A stretch of 64,000 nt of DNA, taken from Nevskiales bacterium (lineage in GTDB: Bacteria > Pseudomonadota > Gammaproteobacteria > Nevskiales > Nevskiaceae). Location of the stretch: positions 208,350-272,349 of the forward strand of contig JAQVDP010000004.1 in assembly GCA_028698335.1 (NCBI GenBank). Direction: 5' to 3'. Of this stretch, positions 51,164 to 61,796 are shown piece by piece. The position numbers and the translations under genes were made by a program. The notes under the pieces were generated by a model. It saw only the letters and a program-made list of their open reading frames with translations. It searched no databases and was not told the origin of the DNA. Position 1 is the first letter of the stretch; every line of letters begins with the position of its first letter.

Positions 51164-53976
51164 CAGATATAGCGCCGGCGTTCTCCGTCACCGACGACGT
51201 TTTCGACACAACGACCACACAGGGTCGGATGATCCGCCGCCGAGCCGATGTCGGCGCGCTGATGCCAGCAACGTTCGCACTTGCCGTGGGTCGAGGGCCG
51301 GGCCGCAATCCAGACCTTGTCCCCTCCCTCGAGGGCGTATTCCACCGCGCCGTCCGGACGCTCCGCGGCCGCGTGCACACGTGCTTCCGAGGTGATGAAC
51401 CAGAACCGCAACTCTTTGCCCAACAGCGACAGTGCCGACCGCAGGTCGCCGTCCGCGTAGAGATCCACCTCCGCGTTCAGGCCGGAACCGATCTGGCCAC
51501 CGACCCGCAGATCCTCCAGGACCTTCTTGACCCCCTCGCGCACCGTGCACAGGCGCGCCCAATCGACGCCCGCGGTGCTGACCGTCGGCAGCGCGTGCCA
51601 GCGCTGCGCGAACACCGGCGTATTGCGATCGCCCGGCAGCATGTTCCAGATCTCGTCCGCGGTGAAGGACAGGATCGGCGCGATCCAGCGCACCATCGCC
51701 TCGGCCAGATGGAACAGCGCGGTCTGCGCCGAACGCCGCGACTCGGCCGTGCGCGGCAGCGTGTACAGACGATCCTTGAGCAGATCGAGATAACGCCCGC
51801 CGAGATCGACGACGCAGTAGTTATGCAGCTTGTGATAGACGTGATGAAACTCGCGCGCCGCGTAGGCCGCCTGGATTTCCTGCTGCAGACGCGACGCTTC
51901 GGCAACCGCCCAGGCGTCGACCGCGACCATGCGCTCGGGCGGCACCAGATCCTTGATCGGATCGAAGCCATGCAGATTGCCCAGCAGGAAACGCACGGTG
52001 TTGCGGATACGCCGATAGGCATCGGCCATCCGCGCCAGCAGCTTGTCGGAGATCGCGATCTCGCCGGAATAGTCGCTGGCGGCGACCCACAGACGCAGCA
52101 CGTCCGCGCCGAGGGTCTTGGTCACCTGCTGCGGCGCGACGACATTGCCGAGCGATTTGGACATCTTGTGCCCGTTCTCGTCGACCGTGAACCCGTGAGT
52201 GAGTACGGCCCGATACGGCGCCCGTCCCTGCATCGCCACACTGGTCAGCAAAGACGACTGGAACCAGCCGCGATGCTGATCGGAACCTTCGAGATAGATG
52301 TCAGCCTGCGGCGCGACGCCGCCTTCGAGCGCATCGGGCGCCACCGACTTGAACGCGCACTGGTGCACGACGCCCGAATCGAACCAGACGTCGAGGGTAT
52401 CGCCACACTTCTCGTAGCGCGCGTCGTCGACGCCCCAATCCGCCGGTAACGAACCGAACCACGCCTCCAGCCCACCGCTCTCGACTGCGTCGGCGACCTT
52501 CCTCAGCAGCTCCGCGGTCTGCGGATGCAGGATTTGCTGTTCGCGATCGATGAAGACCGCCATCGGCACGCCCCAATAGCGCTGGCGCGAGATGCACCAG
52601 TCGGGACGGCCCGCCACCATCTCGCGGATGCGGTTTTCGCCCCACTCGGGAATCCAGTCGGTCTCGGCGATGGCCGCGAGCGCGTTCCGGCGCAGGCCCG
52701 CTGCGTCCATCGACACAAACCACTGCGGCGTTGCCCTGAAGATCAGCGGCGTCTTGTGCCGCCAGCAATGCGGGTAACTGTGCTTGAGCGTCGCATCCTT
52801 GAGCAACGCTCCGGACTGCCGCAGGGCCTCGAGAATCGGCTCGTCGGCCTTGCGCACGTGCATGCCACCGACGATCGGCGTGTTGTCGAGGAAAACACCG
52901 TTGGCAGCAACCGGATTGTCGACCGCCAGCTTGTAGCGCATCCCGACCGCGTAGTCCTCCTGACCGTGGGCCGGAGCGGTGTGGACCAGCCCGGTGCCGG
53001 CATCGAGCGTGACGTGCTCGCCGAGAATCACCGGGACCTCGCGGTCGGCAAACGGATGACGGGCGCCAAGCCCCTCAAGCTGCAGTCCGTCGACGCTCCC
53101 CAGAACGGTGAGCGGGCGGTCCAGGGTCTGCGCCAGCGTTTCGACCAGATCCTGAGCGATCACCAGCCGCGCGCCCCCGTCACTCACCAGCGCATAGCGC
53201 AGATCGGCGCCCACGGCGACCGCCTGGTTGGCAGGCAAGGTCCACGGCGTCGTGGTCCAGATCACCAGATCGATCGGAGCGTCGCCGTCGGCGGCCCCAA
53301 AGAGCTTGGCCACACGCGCCGGCTCGACGACACGGAACCTGACATAGATCGAGTGCGACTGCTTGTCGGCGTATTCGACCTCGGCCTCGGCCAGGGACGA
53401 ACCGCAATCCAGGCACCAATGCACCGGCTTGAACCCGCGCACGACGTGTCCGTTCTCGACGATGCGCGCCAGCACCCGCAACTGCTCGGCCTCGAACGCC
53501 GGCTGCATGGTCAGATAGGGCCTTTCCCAGTCCGCCAGCACGCCGAGACGCTTGAAGTCCTCGCGCTGACGCTGCACCTGTGACTCTGCATACTCGCGGC
53601 ACTTTTCACGGAACTCTGCCGCGTCGAGCTTCTGCCCGACCTTGCCGTATTTCTTCTCGACCTGGAGTTCGATCGGCAGACCATGGCAATCCCAGCCCGG
53701 GATGAAACGGGCGTGGCGTCCGTCGAGGCGCGCCGCCTTGACCACGATGTCCTTGAGAACCTTGTTGACCGCGTGGCCGATATGAATATCGCCATTGGCA
53801 TACGGCGGACCGTCCACGAACCAGAAGGCCGTGCGGCCGGCGGTGGCGTCCTGAACCGCCTGATGGAGGTCGTCACGTTCCCAGCGTGCCAGCATCTCCG
53901 GCTCGCGCTTGGCCAGGTTGGCCTGCATCGGAAACGCCGTCTGCGGCAGATTGATCGTCGATTTGTAGTCGGTCAC
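51163..53976 (-). CDS. ileS: Isoleucyl-tRNA synthetase
   Basis: 937 residues, the bacterial type I length. Class I signatures are present: GDIHIGHAVNKVLKD (HIGH, about 65) and NGHKMSKSLGNVV (KMSKS, about 605). GWDCHGLPIE precedes the editing domain, which contains the Thr-rich WTTTPWTLPANQA. The C-terminal zinc motif uses CERCWH and LCGRCVENV. No sign of the eukaryote-like type that resists mupirocin. It lies upstream of the small membrane gene, lspA and ispH and downstream of ribF. Confidence 0.98.
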   Translation of the reverse strand: MTDYKSTINLPQTAFPMQANLAKREPEMLARWERDDLHQAVQDATAGRTAFWFVDGPPYANGDIHIGHAVNKVLKDIVVKAARLDGRHARFIPGWDCHGLPIELQVEKKYGKVGQKLDAAEFREKCREYAESQVQRQREDFKRLGVLADWERPYLTMQPAFEAEQLRVLARIVENGHVVRGFKPVHWCLDCGSSLAEAEVEYADKQSHSIYVRFRVVEPARVAKLFGAADGDAPIDLVIWTTTPWTLPANQAVAVGADLRYALVSDGGARLVIAQDLVETLAQTLDRPLTVLGSVDGLQLEGLGARHPFADREVPVILGEHVTLDAGTGLVHTAPAHGQEDYAVGMRYKLAVDNPVAANGVFLDNTPIVGGMHVRKADEPILEALRQSGALLKDATLKHSYPHCWRHKTPLIFRATPQWFVSMDAAGLRRNALAAIAETDWIPEWGENRIREMVAGRPDWCISRQRYWGVPMAVFIDREQQILHPQTAELLRKVADAVESGGLEAWFGSLPADWGVDDARYEKCGDTLDVWFDSGVVHQCAFKSVAPDALEGGVAPQADIYLEGSDQHRGWFQSSLLTSVAMQGRAPYRAVLTHGFTVDENGHKMSKSLGNVVAPQQVTKTLGADVLRLWVAASDYSGEIAISDKLLARMADAYRRIRNTVRFLLGNLHGFDPIKDLVPPERMVAVDAWAVAEASRLQQEIQAAYAAREFHHVYHKLHNYCVVDLGGRYLDLLKDRLYTLPRTAESRRSAQTALFHLAEAMVRWIAPILSFTADEIWNMLPGDRNTPVFAQRWHALPTVSTAGVDWARLCTVREGVKKVLEDLRVGGQIGSGLNAEVDLYADGDLRSALSLLGKELRFWFITSEARVHAAAERPDGAVEYALEGGDKVWIAARPSTHGKCERCWHQRADIGSAADHPTLCGRCVENVVGDGERRRYI

Positions 53977-54112
53977 AGCGGTGCGGAATCCCGGGCTAGT
54001 ACGTCAGTGCCGTTCGGCACCCCGGCCATCGCGCTGCGCTCGCGACGGGGCGAGCGACATCGGTCCTGCGCCAACCGGCACGGACCGCCTGCGATGCCAG
54101 GAAAGGCGCCAA

Positions 54113-55063
54113 TTATGCGGCGTCGAGCCCGAAAAACGCCAATGCGTCGCGCTTGTCGGCCTGCATCTGAACGGCCAGCGACTCGACCGAATCGAAACGC
54201 AGCTCCGGGCGCAGGAAGCGGCGGAACTCGACGTCCAGGACTTCGCCGTACAGGTCGCATTCGGCATTGAGCAGATGCGCTTCGAGCAGGCAGCGGGTCA
54301 ACCCCAGCGTCGGCCGCACCCCGAGATTGGCCACGGCGGGCCGAGGCTCCCCAAGCACGCCGTCGCGCACGATCCGTACGTCGACTGCGTAGACGCCCAG
54401 GCACAGCGCCGGCGCCCGCCGCAGCGGCAGATTCGCGGTCGGCATGCCCAGGCGACGCCCAAGCCGCAGTCCACCGCGCACGCGACCGACGATTCGGTAG
54501 TCGTGGCCCAGCATTTCCCGTGCCTGTGCGAGATCCGGCCGGGCCAGCGCCTCTCTCAATGCCGTCGAACTGCAGCGCTGCTCGCCGATCCGCACACTTC
54601 CGAGCCCCTCCGCGTGAAACCCGAGCCGCGCCCCCTCTTCCCGAAGCAGGGCCAGATCTCCGGCACGACGCGCGCCGAAGCGGAAATCGTCCCCGATCAC
54701 CACCGCGCGCGCACCGAGCTGCTCGACCAGCGCCTGACGCACGAAGTCGCGTGCCTCCATTGCCGCGAATTCACGCCCGAAACGCTGCAGCACCACCGCA
54801 TCGACGCCGAGCTGCTGCAGGTCCTGCAGCTTGGTCCGCAGGTTGATCACGCGTCCCGGCGCACGTTCGCCACTGAAATATTCACGTGGGGTCGGCTCGA
54901 AACTCAGGACCACCGGCGCCGCGCCCAGCGCCCGTGCCAGCTCCACGGTACGCCTGACCAGCGCCTGATGCCCCAGATGCACGCCATCGAAATTGCCGAT
55001 GGTCACCGCAGTGCCCGCGGCCGCGGCGTTTCCGAAATGGCGCAATCCGCGCACCAGCTTCAT
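54113..55063 (-). CDS. ribF: Bifunctional riboflavin kinase/FAD synthetase
   Basis: 316 residues from MKLVRGLRHFGNAAAAG; the frame is open far upstream through murJ, but this ATG overlaps the murJ stop by 4 bases. The N-terminal FAD synthetase domain has TIGNFDGVHLGHQALV (about 21-36) and VIGDDFRFGARRAGD; the kinase domain has GRRLGMPTANLPL (about 206-218) and the VANLGVRPT motif. Makes FMN and FAD from riboflavin. Followed by ileS after 136 bases, the conserved order. Confidence 0.96.
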   Translation of the reverse strand: MKLVRGLRHFGNAAAAGTAVTIGNFDGVHLGHQALVRRTVELARALGAAPVVLSFEPTPREYFSGERAPGRVINLRTKLQDLQQLGVDAVVLQRFGREFAAMEARDFVRQALVEQLGARAVVIGDDFRFGARRAGDLALLREEGARLGFHAEGLGSVRIGEQRCSSTALREALARPDLAQAREMLGHDYRIVGRVRGGLRLGRRLGMPTANLPLRRAPALCLGVYAVDVRIVRDGVLGEPRPAVANLGVRPTLGLTRCLLEAHLLNAECDLYGEVLDVEFRRFLRPELRFDSVESLAVQMQADKRDALAFFGLDAA

Positions 55064-56625
55064 CGCGTTCCCTCCATCGACGCAGCCCGGCGGAAGTCCG
55101 CCGGCCGCACGCCCGACAACCACAGCACCGCAAAATAGGTGCCGCCGGCAGCGCCTATGATCTTGAGCACACTCAGCCATTTGGCCACGGGCGCCAGATC
55201 CAGCCAGTACTGCAGGGGGCCGCTCAGGACCAGCACCACCACCGCCAGACCCAGGTTGGCCAGCAGCAGACGCAATCCGAACATGCGCCAGCCCGGCGAC
55301 GGCTGGTAGGCGCCGTCGCGGCGCAGACGCCGCAGCAGCAGCATGGCATTGATCCACGCGGACGCCGAAGTGGCGGTCGCCAGACCGGCATGACCGGCCG
55401 GCAGCTCGAACAGCTTGGCCGCCGTGAAGAAGCTCAGACTCATCGCCATCCCGCAAACCAGCGCAATGATGCCGTATCGAACCGGAACACGGGTCTCCTG
55501 GCGCGCGTAAAAACCCGGCACCAGTACCTTGACCAGGGAAAACCCCATGAACCCCGCTCCGTATGCCCACAGGGCATACATGGTCATCGCCACGTCGTGA
55601 TCGCCGAACTGGCCGTTGCCGAAGACGACAGCGACCAGCGGCCCACCGAACAGGATCAGGCCCAGGGCCGCGGGAACACCGATGACGGCCAGTACCCGCA
55701 GCCCCCAGTCCAGCGTCGCGGAGAAGTCCGCGGCCGACCGCTCGGCGTGCTGCACCGACAGCGTCGGCAGGATGACCGTCCCGATCGCGATGCTGAAGAT
55801 GCCCAGCGGGAACTCCATCAGACGGTCCGCGTAGTACAGCCAGCTGATCGAGCCGTCGCCGAGAAAACTCGCCAGCGCCGAATCCAGCAGCAGGCTGACC
55901 TGCGCCACCGAGGATCCGATCATCACGGGGATCATCAGCCCGATGATCCGGCGGACACGGGAATCGCGCCATCCCCAGCGTGGGCGCACCAGCACCCCCA
56001 GCGCCCGCAGACTCGGCAGCTGGAAGGCAAACTGCAGAATCCCGGCCAGAAACACGGCATAGGCCAGAAGATGGACCGATCCGGCATCGATCAGCGCACT
56101 GGCGATCAGACAGACGTTGAGAATGACCGGGGTGAACGCAGGCACCGCGAAACGCCCGTAACTGTTCAGCACGCCCGATGCCATCGCCGTCAGCGAAATG
56201 AACATCAGGTATGGGAACGTCCAGCGCAACAACTCGCTGCCCAGCGCATGCTTGCCCGGATCGGCGCCAAACCCCGGCGCGAACACCCAGACCAGCAGCG
56301 GCGCCGCCAGACATCCCATCAGCGTGATCAGCGACAGCACGCCGACCAGCGTCCCCATCACCACTCCGAGCAGATCGCGTGCATCCGCCGTCGTCCCGAC
56401 GGTACGCGTTTCGGTGAACACCGGAACGAAGGCCTGCGAAAAAGCACCCTCGGCGAACATGCGCCGCCCGAAGTTCGGAATCTTGAACGCGATCAGGAAC
56501 GCATCCATCGCCGGACCCGCGCCGAAAATCCCCGCGAACATCACGTCGCGCACGAATCCGAGCACTCGGGAAACGAGCGTCATCAAGCCGACGACACCGG
56601 AAGATTTCAGCAGGGACTTGGACAT
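55060..56625 (-). CDS. murJ: Lipid II flippase MurJ
   Basis: 521 residues. MOP-superfamily transporter that moves lipid II across the inner membrane. About 14 hydrophobic segments. The N-terminus LLKSSGVVGLMTLVSRVLGF and FAEGAFSQAFVPVF (about 58-72) are characteristic; the Arg-rich cavity motif SRVLGFVRD is present. It diverges from rpsT across 137 bases and is coupled to ribF downstream. Confidence 0.96.
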   Translation of the reverse strand: MSKSLLKSSGVVGLMTLVSRVLGFVRDVMFAGIFGAGPAMDAFLIAFKIPNFGRRMFAEGAFSQAFVPVFTETRTVGTTADARDLLGVVMGTLVGVLSLITLMGCLAAPLLVWVFAPGFGADPGKHALGSELLRWTFPYLMFISLTAMASGVLNSYGRFAVPAFTPVILNVCLIASALIDAGSVHLLAYAVFLAGILQFAFQLPSLRALGVLVRPRWGWRDSRVRRIIGLMIPVMIGSSVAQVSLLLDSALASFLGDGSISWLYYADRLMEFPLGIFSIAIGTVILPTLSVQHAERSAADFSATLDWGLRVLAVIGVPAALGLILFGGPLVAVVFGNGQFGDHDVAMTMYALWAYGAGFMGFSLVKVLVPGFYARQETRVPVRYGIIALVCGMAMSLSFFTAAKLFELPAGHAGLATATSASAWINAMLLLRRLRRDGAYQPSPGWRMFGLRLLLANLGLAVVVLVLSGPLQYWLDLAPVAKWLSVLKIIGAAGGTYFAVLWLSGVRPADFRRAASMEGTR

Positions 56626-56690
56626 AGGCCGCGAAGTTTACGGCAGACTTGAAACGCGTGGCTTTTCAGCCGCTTCCGCCCCCCGGGCAA

Positions 56691-56719
56691 TTGACAAACC
56701 GCGCGCCGCTCTCCATACT
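56691..56719 (+). promoter_or_regulatory. Sigma-70 promoter of rpsT
   Basis: A perfect TTGACA (56691-56696) and CATACT (56714-56719) are 17 bases apart. Transcription would begin near 56726, about 37 bases before the start codon. Confidence 0.8.
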
Positions 56720-56762
56720 CCGCGACCCTTTTTGTAGACACCCGGTTTTCAGGAGCTTTCCC

Positions 56763-57026
56763 TTGGCCAATATTGCCAGCGCGAAGAAGCGCGCCCGTCA
56801 AGCTGAAAAGCGTCGCGCCAGCAACGTGGCGCAGCGCTCCATGGTCCGCACCACGATCAAGAAGGTCGTCAAGGCGATCGACGCACAGGACAAGGCTGCA
56901 GCCCAGGCTGCATACGCCGAGATGGTCCCGGTCATTGATCGTTACGCGACCAAGGGCCTGATTCACAAGAACAAGGCTGCGCGCCACAAGTCGCGCCTCA
57001 GCAGCAAGATCGCCGCTCTGGCCTGA
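56763..57026 (+). CDS. rpsT: 30S ribosomal protein S20, TTG start
   Basis: 87 residues starting at TTG 56763 (read as Met: [19 protein letters not shown]), 7 bases after AGGAG. The in-frame ATG far upstream at 56649 lies before the promoter and cannot be used. E. coli rpsT also starts with UUG, and S20 represses its own translation there through this weak start; the same control is likely here. The protein is basic and helical, ending [15 protein letters not shown]. An intrinsic terminator follows. Confidence 0.97.
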   Translation: MANIASAKKRARQAEKRRASNVAQRSMVRTTIKKVVKAIDAQDKAAAQAAYAEMVPVIDRYATKGLIHKNKAARHKSRLSSKIAALA

Positions 57027-57041
57027 TCGCGCTGCATACAG

Positions 57042-57070
57042 AAAAAGCGGGCTTCGAGCCCGCTTTTTTT
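57042..57070. terminator. Intrinsic terminator after rpsT
   Basis: AAGCGGGCT-TCG-AGCCCGCTT forms a strong stem with a tight loop, preceded by AAAAA and followed by TTTTTTT. It can serve rpsT and, on the other strand, the end of proB. Confidence 0.9.
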
Positions 57071-57135
57071 GTTGCCTCCGGATCGCATGCGACGAGCCCC
57101 TCGGGCGTCCCGTGCCAGACGGGCACACGGATCGC

Positions 57136-58275
57136 TCAGGCTGCAGGCACCGTCACCACCAGATTGTCCCGGTGGATCATCTCCGGCTCCGCCGGGCCGC
57201 CGAGACACGCCTCGAGCTCGGCGCTCTTGACCCCACAGATCCGCCGCGCTTCCTCCGCACCGTAGTTGCACAAACCGCGCGCAACCTCGCGGCCGGAAGC
57301 ATCGACGCAGGCAACCAGCTCACCCCGGGAAAACTCGCCGGCGACCGAGCGCACCCCCACCGGCAGAAGGCTGCGCCCCTGCTCCTGCAGGACACGCACC
57401 GCGCCGTCATCGAGCACCAAGCGCCCGCGCACCTGCAGCTGTCCGGCGATCCACCGCTTGCGGGCAGCCATGACCCCCTGAGCGGGGCTGAGCAGGGTCC
57501 CGAGGCGCTCCGCACCGCGCAGACGGGTCAGGACCTTCGGCAAACGGCCATGCGCGATGATCGTCGCGGCGCCGGAACGGGCCGCCGTATGCGCGGCGTT
57601 GAGCTTGGTACGCATGCCGCCGCGTCCAAGCTCGCCCTTGCTGTCACCGGCCATCCCGCCGAGCCGCTCGTCCGACAGTTCCGCCTCGGACACCAACGCC
57701 GCGTCCGGATGCTGGCGCGGATCGGCTTCGAACAAACCGTCCTGGTCGGTGAGAATCACCAGCACATCGGCCTGAACCAGATTGACCGTCAACGCCGCAA
57801 GCGTATCGTTGTCGCCCAGCCGGATCTCATCGGTCGAAACCGTATCGTTTTCGTTGACCACGGGCACGACGCCGAATTCGAGCAGGGCGTTGAGCGTCGC
57901 CTGTGCATTGAGATAACGCCCGCGGTCGGACACATCGTCATGGGTCATGAGGACCTGCGCGGCGCGCAGCCCATGACGGGCAAACTCGGCCTCGTACGCC
58001 CTGACCAGACCCATCTGCCCGACAGCGGCCGCGGCCTGGAGCTCGTTCAGTGCGCTCGGACGCTTGCGCAGCCCCAGGCGCGCCATGCCTTCGGCAACGG
58101 CCCCCGAGGACACCAACACCACCTGCACACCGGCCCGGCGCAGGTCCGCAAGCTGCTCACACCAGTCGGCGATCGCGACGTGGTCCAATCCCGCCCCCTT
58201 GGCGGTGACCAGCGAACTCCCGACCTTGACCACCCACCGACGAGTTCCGGCGAGCCGTGAGCGTTGCGCAGTCAT
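57136..58275 (-). CDS. proB: Glutamate 5-kinase
   Basis: 379 residues from [20 protein letters not shown]. Phosphorylates glutamate in proline synthesis and is feedback-inhibited by proline. The amino-acid kinase domain has [46 protein letters not shown] and [16 protein letters not shown]; the PUA domain covers about 285-370 ([15 protein letters not shown]). Upstream obgE ends 55 bases before, as in Pseudomonas. Confidence 0.96.
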   Translation of the reverse strand: MTAQRSRLAGTRRWVVKVGSSLVTAKGAGLDHVAIADWCEQLADLRRAGVQVVLVSSGAVAEGMARLGLRKRPSALNELQAAAAVGQMGLVRAYEAEFARHGLRAAQVLMTHDDVSDRGRYLNAQATLNALLEFGVVPVVNENDTVSTDEIRLGDNDTLAALTVNLVQADVLVILTDQDGLFEADPRQHPDAALVSEAELSDERLGGMAGDSKGELGRGGMRTKLNAAHTAARSGAATIIAHGRLPKVLTRLRGAERLGTLLSPAQGVMAARKRWIAGQLQVRGRLVLDDGAVRVLQEQGRSLLPVGVRSVAGEFSRGELVACVDASGREVARGLCNYGAEEARRICGVKSAELEACLGGPAEPEMIHRDNLVVTVPAA

Positions 58276-58330
58276 GTTGGAAACCAGCTCCTGTATTGGA
58301 TGGCCCGCAGGCAACGGCCTGCGGCTCGAC

Positions 58331-59819
<1,489 letters not shown>

Positions 59820-59847
59820 CTGTCGAACTCCTTAAATAGATGTGGGC

Positions 59848-60162
59848 TTAGATGCCAGCGATCTCGGTGATCTTCACTTCGGTGAAGTTCTGCCGATGAC
59901 CCTGCTCCTTGTGGTAATGCTTGCGGCGGCGATGCTTGACGATGCGGATCTTGTCTCCGCGACCATGCGCCACCACTTCAGCCTTGACCATACCGCCGTC
60001 GATGCGCGGCGAACCCACCTTGATCGTGTCGCCGTTGGCCACGAGCAGGACGTCATCGAACGACACCGTGTTGCCGACCTCGGCTTCCAGGCTTTCGATC
60101 TTCAGGGTTTCGCCAGCAGCGACCCGATACTGTTTGCCACCCGTCTTGATCACGGCGTACAT
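59848..60162 (-). CDS. rplU: 50S ribosomal protein L21
   Basis: 104 residues. Begins [20 protein letters not shown] and ends with the L21 signature region [20 protein letters not shown] and VKITEI. First gene of the rplU-rpmA-obgE-proB set and read from a strong promoter 70-100 bases upstream. Confidence 0.98.
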   Translation of the reverse strand: MYAVIKTGGKQYRVAAGETLKIESLEAEVGNTVSFDDVLLVANGDTIKVGSPRIDGGMVKAEVVAHGRGDKIRIVKHRRRKHYHKEQGHRQNFTEVKITEIAGI

Positions 60163-60231
60163 CGTTGACTCCGAACTTTTATATACCGAATAATTGGCTC
60201 GCCACCGGGACCCGGCGGCGAAGAGCGCGCA

Positions 60232-60260
60232 ATTTTAGTGGCGCACCCCGCCAACGTCAA
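60232..60260 (-). promoter_or_regulatory. Sigma-70 promoter of rplU-rpmA
   Basis: On the minus strand TTGACG (60255-60260) and TAAAAT (60232-60237) are exactly 17 bases apart. The leader to rplU is about 60 bases long. The match to consensus is among the best in the window. Confidence 0.82.
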
Positions 60261-60357
60261 CAATTATTCACAGGTTCTTCATCCCCCCTGCGCCTCGCTC
60301 CGTTCGGCTCGTTCCGACCGCCCGAACCGTGGCGCCAGGCGCATTCAGGCGCTTTCG

Positions 60358-60387
60358 TTGACGGGAAGCACCCACGCCCCCTAGGAT
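60358..60387 (+). promoter_or_regulatory. Putative promoter of ispB with very short leader
   Basis: TTGACG (60358-60363) and TAGGAT (60382-60387) are 18 bases apart and point toward ispB. Transcription would start near 60394, only about 6 bases before the ATG, and there is no Shine-Dalgarno sequence. Confidence 0.5.
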
Positions 60388-60399
60388 CGCGCCGCTCCT

Positions 60400-61368
60400 A
60401 TGAATCTACAAGACATTCTCGCGCCCATCGCGGGTGACATGCGCAAGGTCGACCAGACCATCCGCAGCCGCCTGCATTCCGAGGTCTCGCTCATCAGCGA
60501 GATCGGTGAATACATCGTATCGGCCGGCGGCAAGCGCCTGCGCCCCGCCCTCGTGCTGCTCAGCGCACGCGCGCTCGGCTGCAGCTCCGATGAACCGGTC
60601 CTGCATGCCGCGACGATCGAGTTCATCCACACCGCGACCCTGCTGCACGACGACGTGGTCGACGAATCCGGCCTGCGCCGGGGACGCCAGACCGCAAACG
60701 CAGTCTGGGGCAACGCCGGCGCCGTCCTGTCCGGAGACTTCGTCTACTCGCGCAGCTTCCAGATGATGGTCGACAGCGGCCGGATGGAAGTCATGAAAGT
60801 GATGTCCGACACCACCAACGCGATTGCCGAAGGTGAGGTGCTGCAGTTACTGAACTGTGGCGATCCGGATGTCGACGAGGCGCGCTATTTGCGCGTCATC
60901 GAACTCAAGACTGCGCGGCTGTTCGAAGGCGCCTGCCGCTTGGGCGCCATCTCGGCCGAATCACCGCGGCCGATCGCCGACGCGATGACCGCTTACGGTC
61001 ATCACCTCGGCCTGGCCTTTCAGGTCGTCGACGATCTGCTGGACTATCTGGCAGACCCGACGGTCAGCGGCAAGAACCTGGGCAACGACCTCGCGGAAGG
61101 CAAGCCGACGCTGCCGCTGATCCACGCGATGCGGCAGGGTTCCCCCGAACAAAAGGCCATGATTCAGGCCGCGATTCGTCAGGGGCGCGTCGAAAATCTC
61201 GAAGATGTGCTCAAAGCTGTTGAATCCACCGGAGCAATTCCTTACACTCGCGCCCTCGCTGAACGGCACGCTGAAAAAGCCGTCCAGTCGATCGGCGAAG
61301 TGCCTGACTCTATATATAAGGAGGCACTCGTTCAGCTGGCACGGTTCAACTTGGACCGCGTCGCCTGA
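60400..61368 (+). CDS. ispB: Octaprenyl diphosphate synthase (polyprenyl synthase)
   Basis: 322 residues. Makes the all-trans polyprenyl side chain of quinones from FPP and IPP. The first Asp-rich motif is LLHDDVVDES (about 84-93) and the second VVDDLLDYLAD (about 208-218); GGKRLRPALVLLSARALG binds IPP. Chain length (C40 assumed) is not certain from sequence. It diverges from rplU in the conserved arrangement, and tRNA-Pro lies 14 bases after its stop. Confidence 0.95.
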   Translation: MNLQDILAPIAGDMRKVDQTIRSRLHSEVSLISEIGEYIVSAGGKRLRPALVLLSARALGCSSDEPVLHAATIEFIHTATLLHDDVVDESGLRRGRQTANAVWGNAGAVLSGDFVYSRSFQMMVDSGRMEVMKVMSDTTNAIAEGEVLQLLNCGDPDVDEARYLRVIELKTARLFEGACRLGAISAESPRPIADAMTAYGHHLGLAFQVVDDLLDYLADPTVSGKNLGNDLAEGKPTLPLIHAMRQGSPEQKAMIQAAIRQGRVENLEDVLKAVESTGAIPYTRALAERHAEKAVQSIGEVPDSIYKEALVQLARFNLDRVA

Positions 61369-61382
61369 TCGCCACATATTTA

Positions 61383-61459
61383 CGGGGTGTAGCTCAGCTT
61401 GGTAGAGCGCTTGCTTCGGGAGCAAGAGGTCGTAGGTTCGAATCCTGTCACCCCGACCA
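61383..61459 (+). tRNA. tRNA-Pro (anticodon CGG)
   Basis: 77 bases with encoded CCA. Acceptor CGGGGTG/CACCCCG, D arm with AGCTCAGCTTGGTAGAGC, anticodon stem CTTGC/GCAAG with loop TTCGGGA, T arm TAGGTTCGAATCCTG. Decodes CCG. It may be co-transcribed with ispB; the AT-rich TATATATAAG inside the ispB end is a possible extra -10. Confidence 0.97.
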
Positions 61460-61487
61460 AATCGTCGTGATCATTCACGCAAGACCA

Positions 61488-61510
61488 GAGGCCGCCTTGA
61501 GCGGCCTTTG
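61488..61510 (+). terminator. Intrinsic terminator after tRNA-Pro
   Basis: GGCCGC and GCGGCC form a 6-base stem around CTTGA, followed by TTTGT. It separates the ispB/tRNA unit from the cellulose cluster. Confidence 0.65.
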
Positions 61511-61583
61511 TCGTTCTTGATCGAGATCAATCTCCGCCGGGCAGGCACTTGCCAACTCTGCATGAACTCACCATGCTTCCAAC

Positions 61584-61787
61584 ATGGTCATGCAACCCGG
61601 TCTCAGTGACGCGCAGACGCTGACACAGTCCGTCGGCCCGGACGGTATGACGTATTTCGATGCGCAACTGCTCGAAGCCACGCAAATGGCGCGCAGTCGT
61701 TGGCCGGCTCTCAAGGCCCTGGACGATCGAGCGCTCACCACCACGCCGGACACCGGCGCGCACCACGCCACCGAAGCCCCCACCTGA
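61584..61787 (+). CDS. bcsR: Cellulose biosynthesis protein BcsR-like
   Basis: 67 residues from ATG 61584, or from ATG 61590. The segment from LTQSVGPDGMTYFDAQ to ARSRWPALKAL follows the BcsR pattern (a short helix, then an Arg-Trp-Pro motif; E. coli has KRWPLLAEF). BcsR partners BcsQ and BcsE in the cytosolic part of enterobacterial-type cellulose secretion. The C-terminal 17 residues are unlike the family. The call leans on context: bcsE starts 10 bases later. Confidence 0.7.
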   Translation: MVMQPGLSDAQTLTQSVGPDGMTYFDAQLLEATQMARSRWPALKALDDRALTTTPDTGAHHATEAPT

Positions 61788-61796
61788 GGCCTCACG

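Noticed and set aside
55064..56314. Extension of the ribF frame through murJ, suggesting a fusion protein
   Set aside because: The added part is an out-of-frame reading of murJ; the ribF ATG overlaps the murJ stop, so the true start is at 55063.
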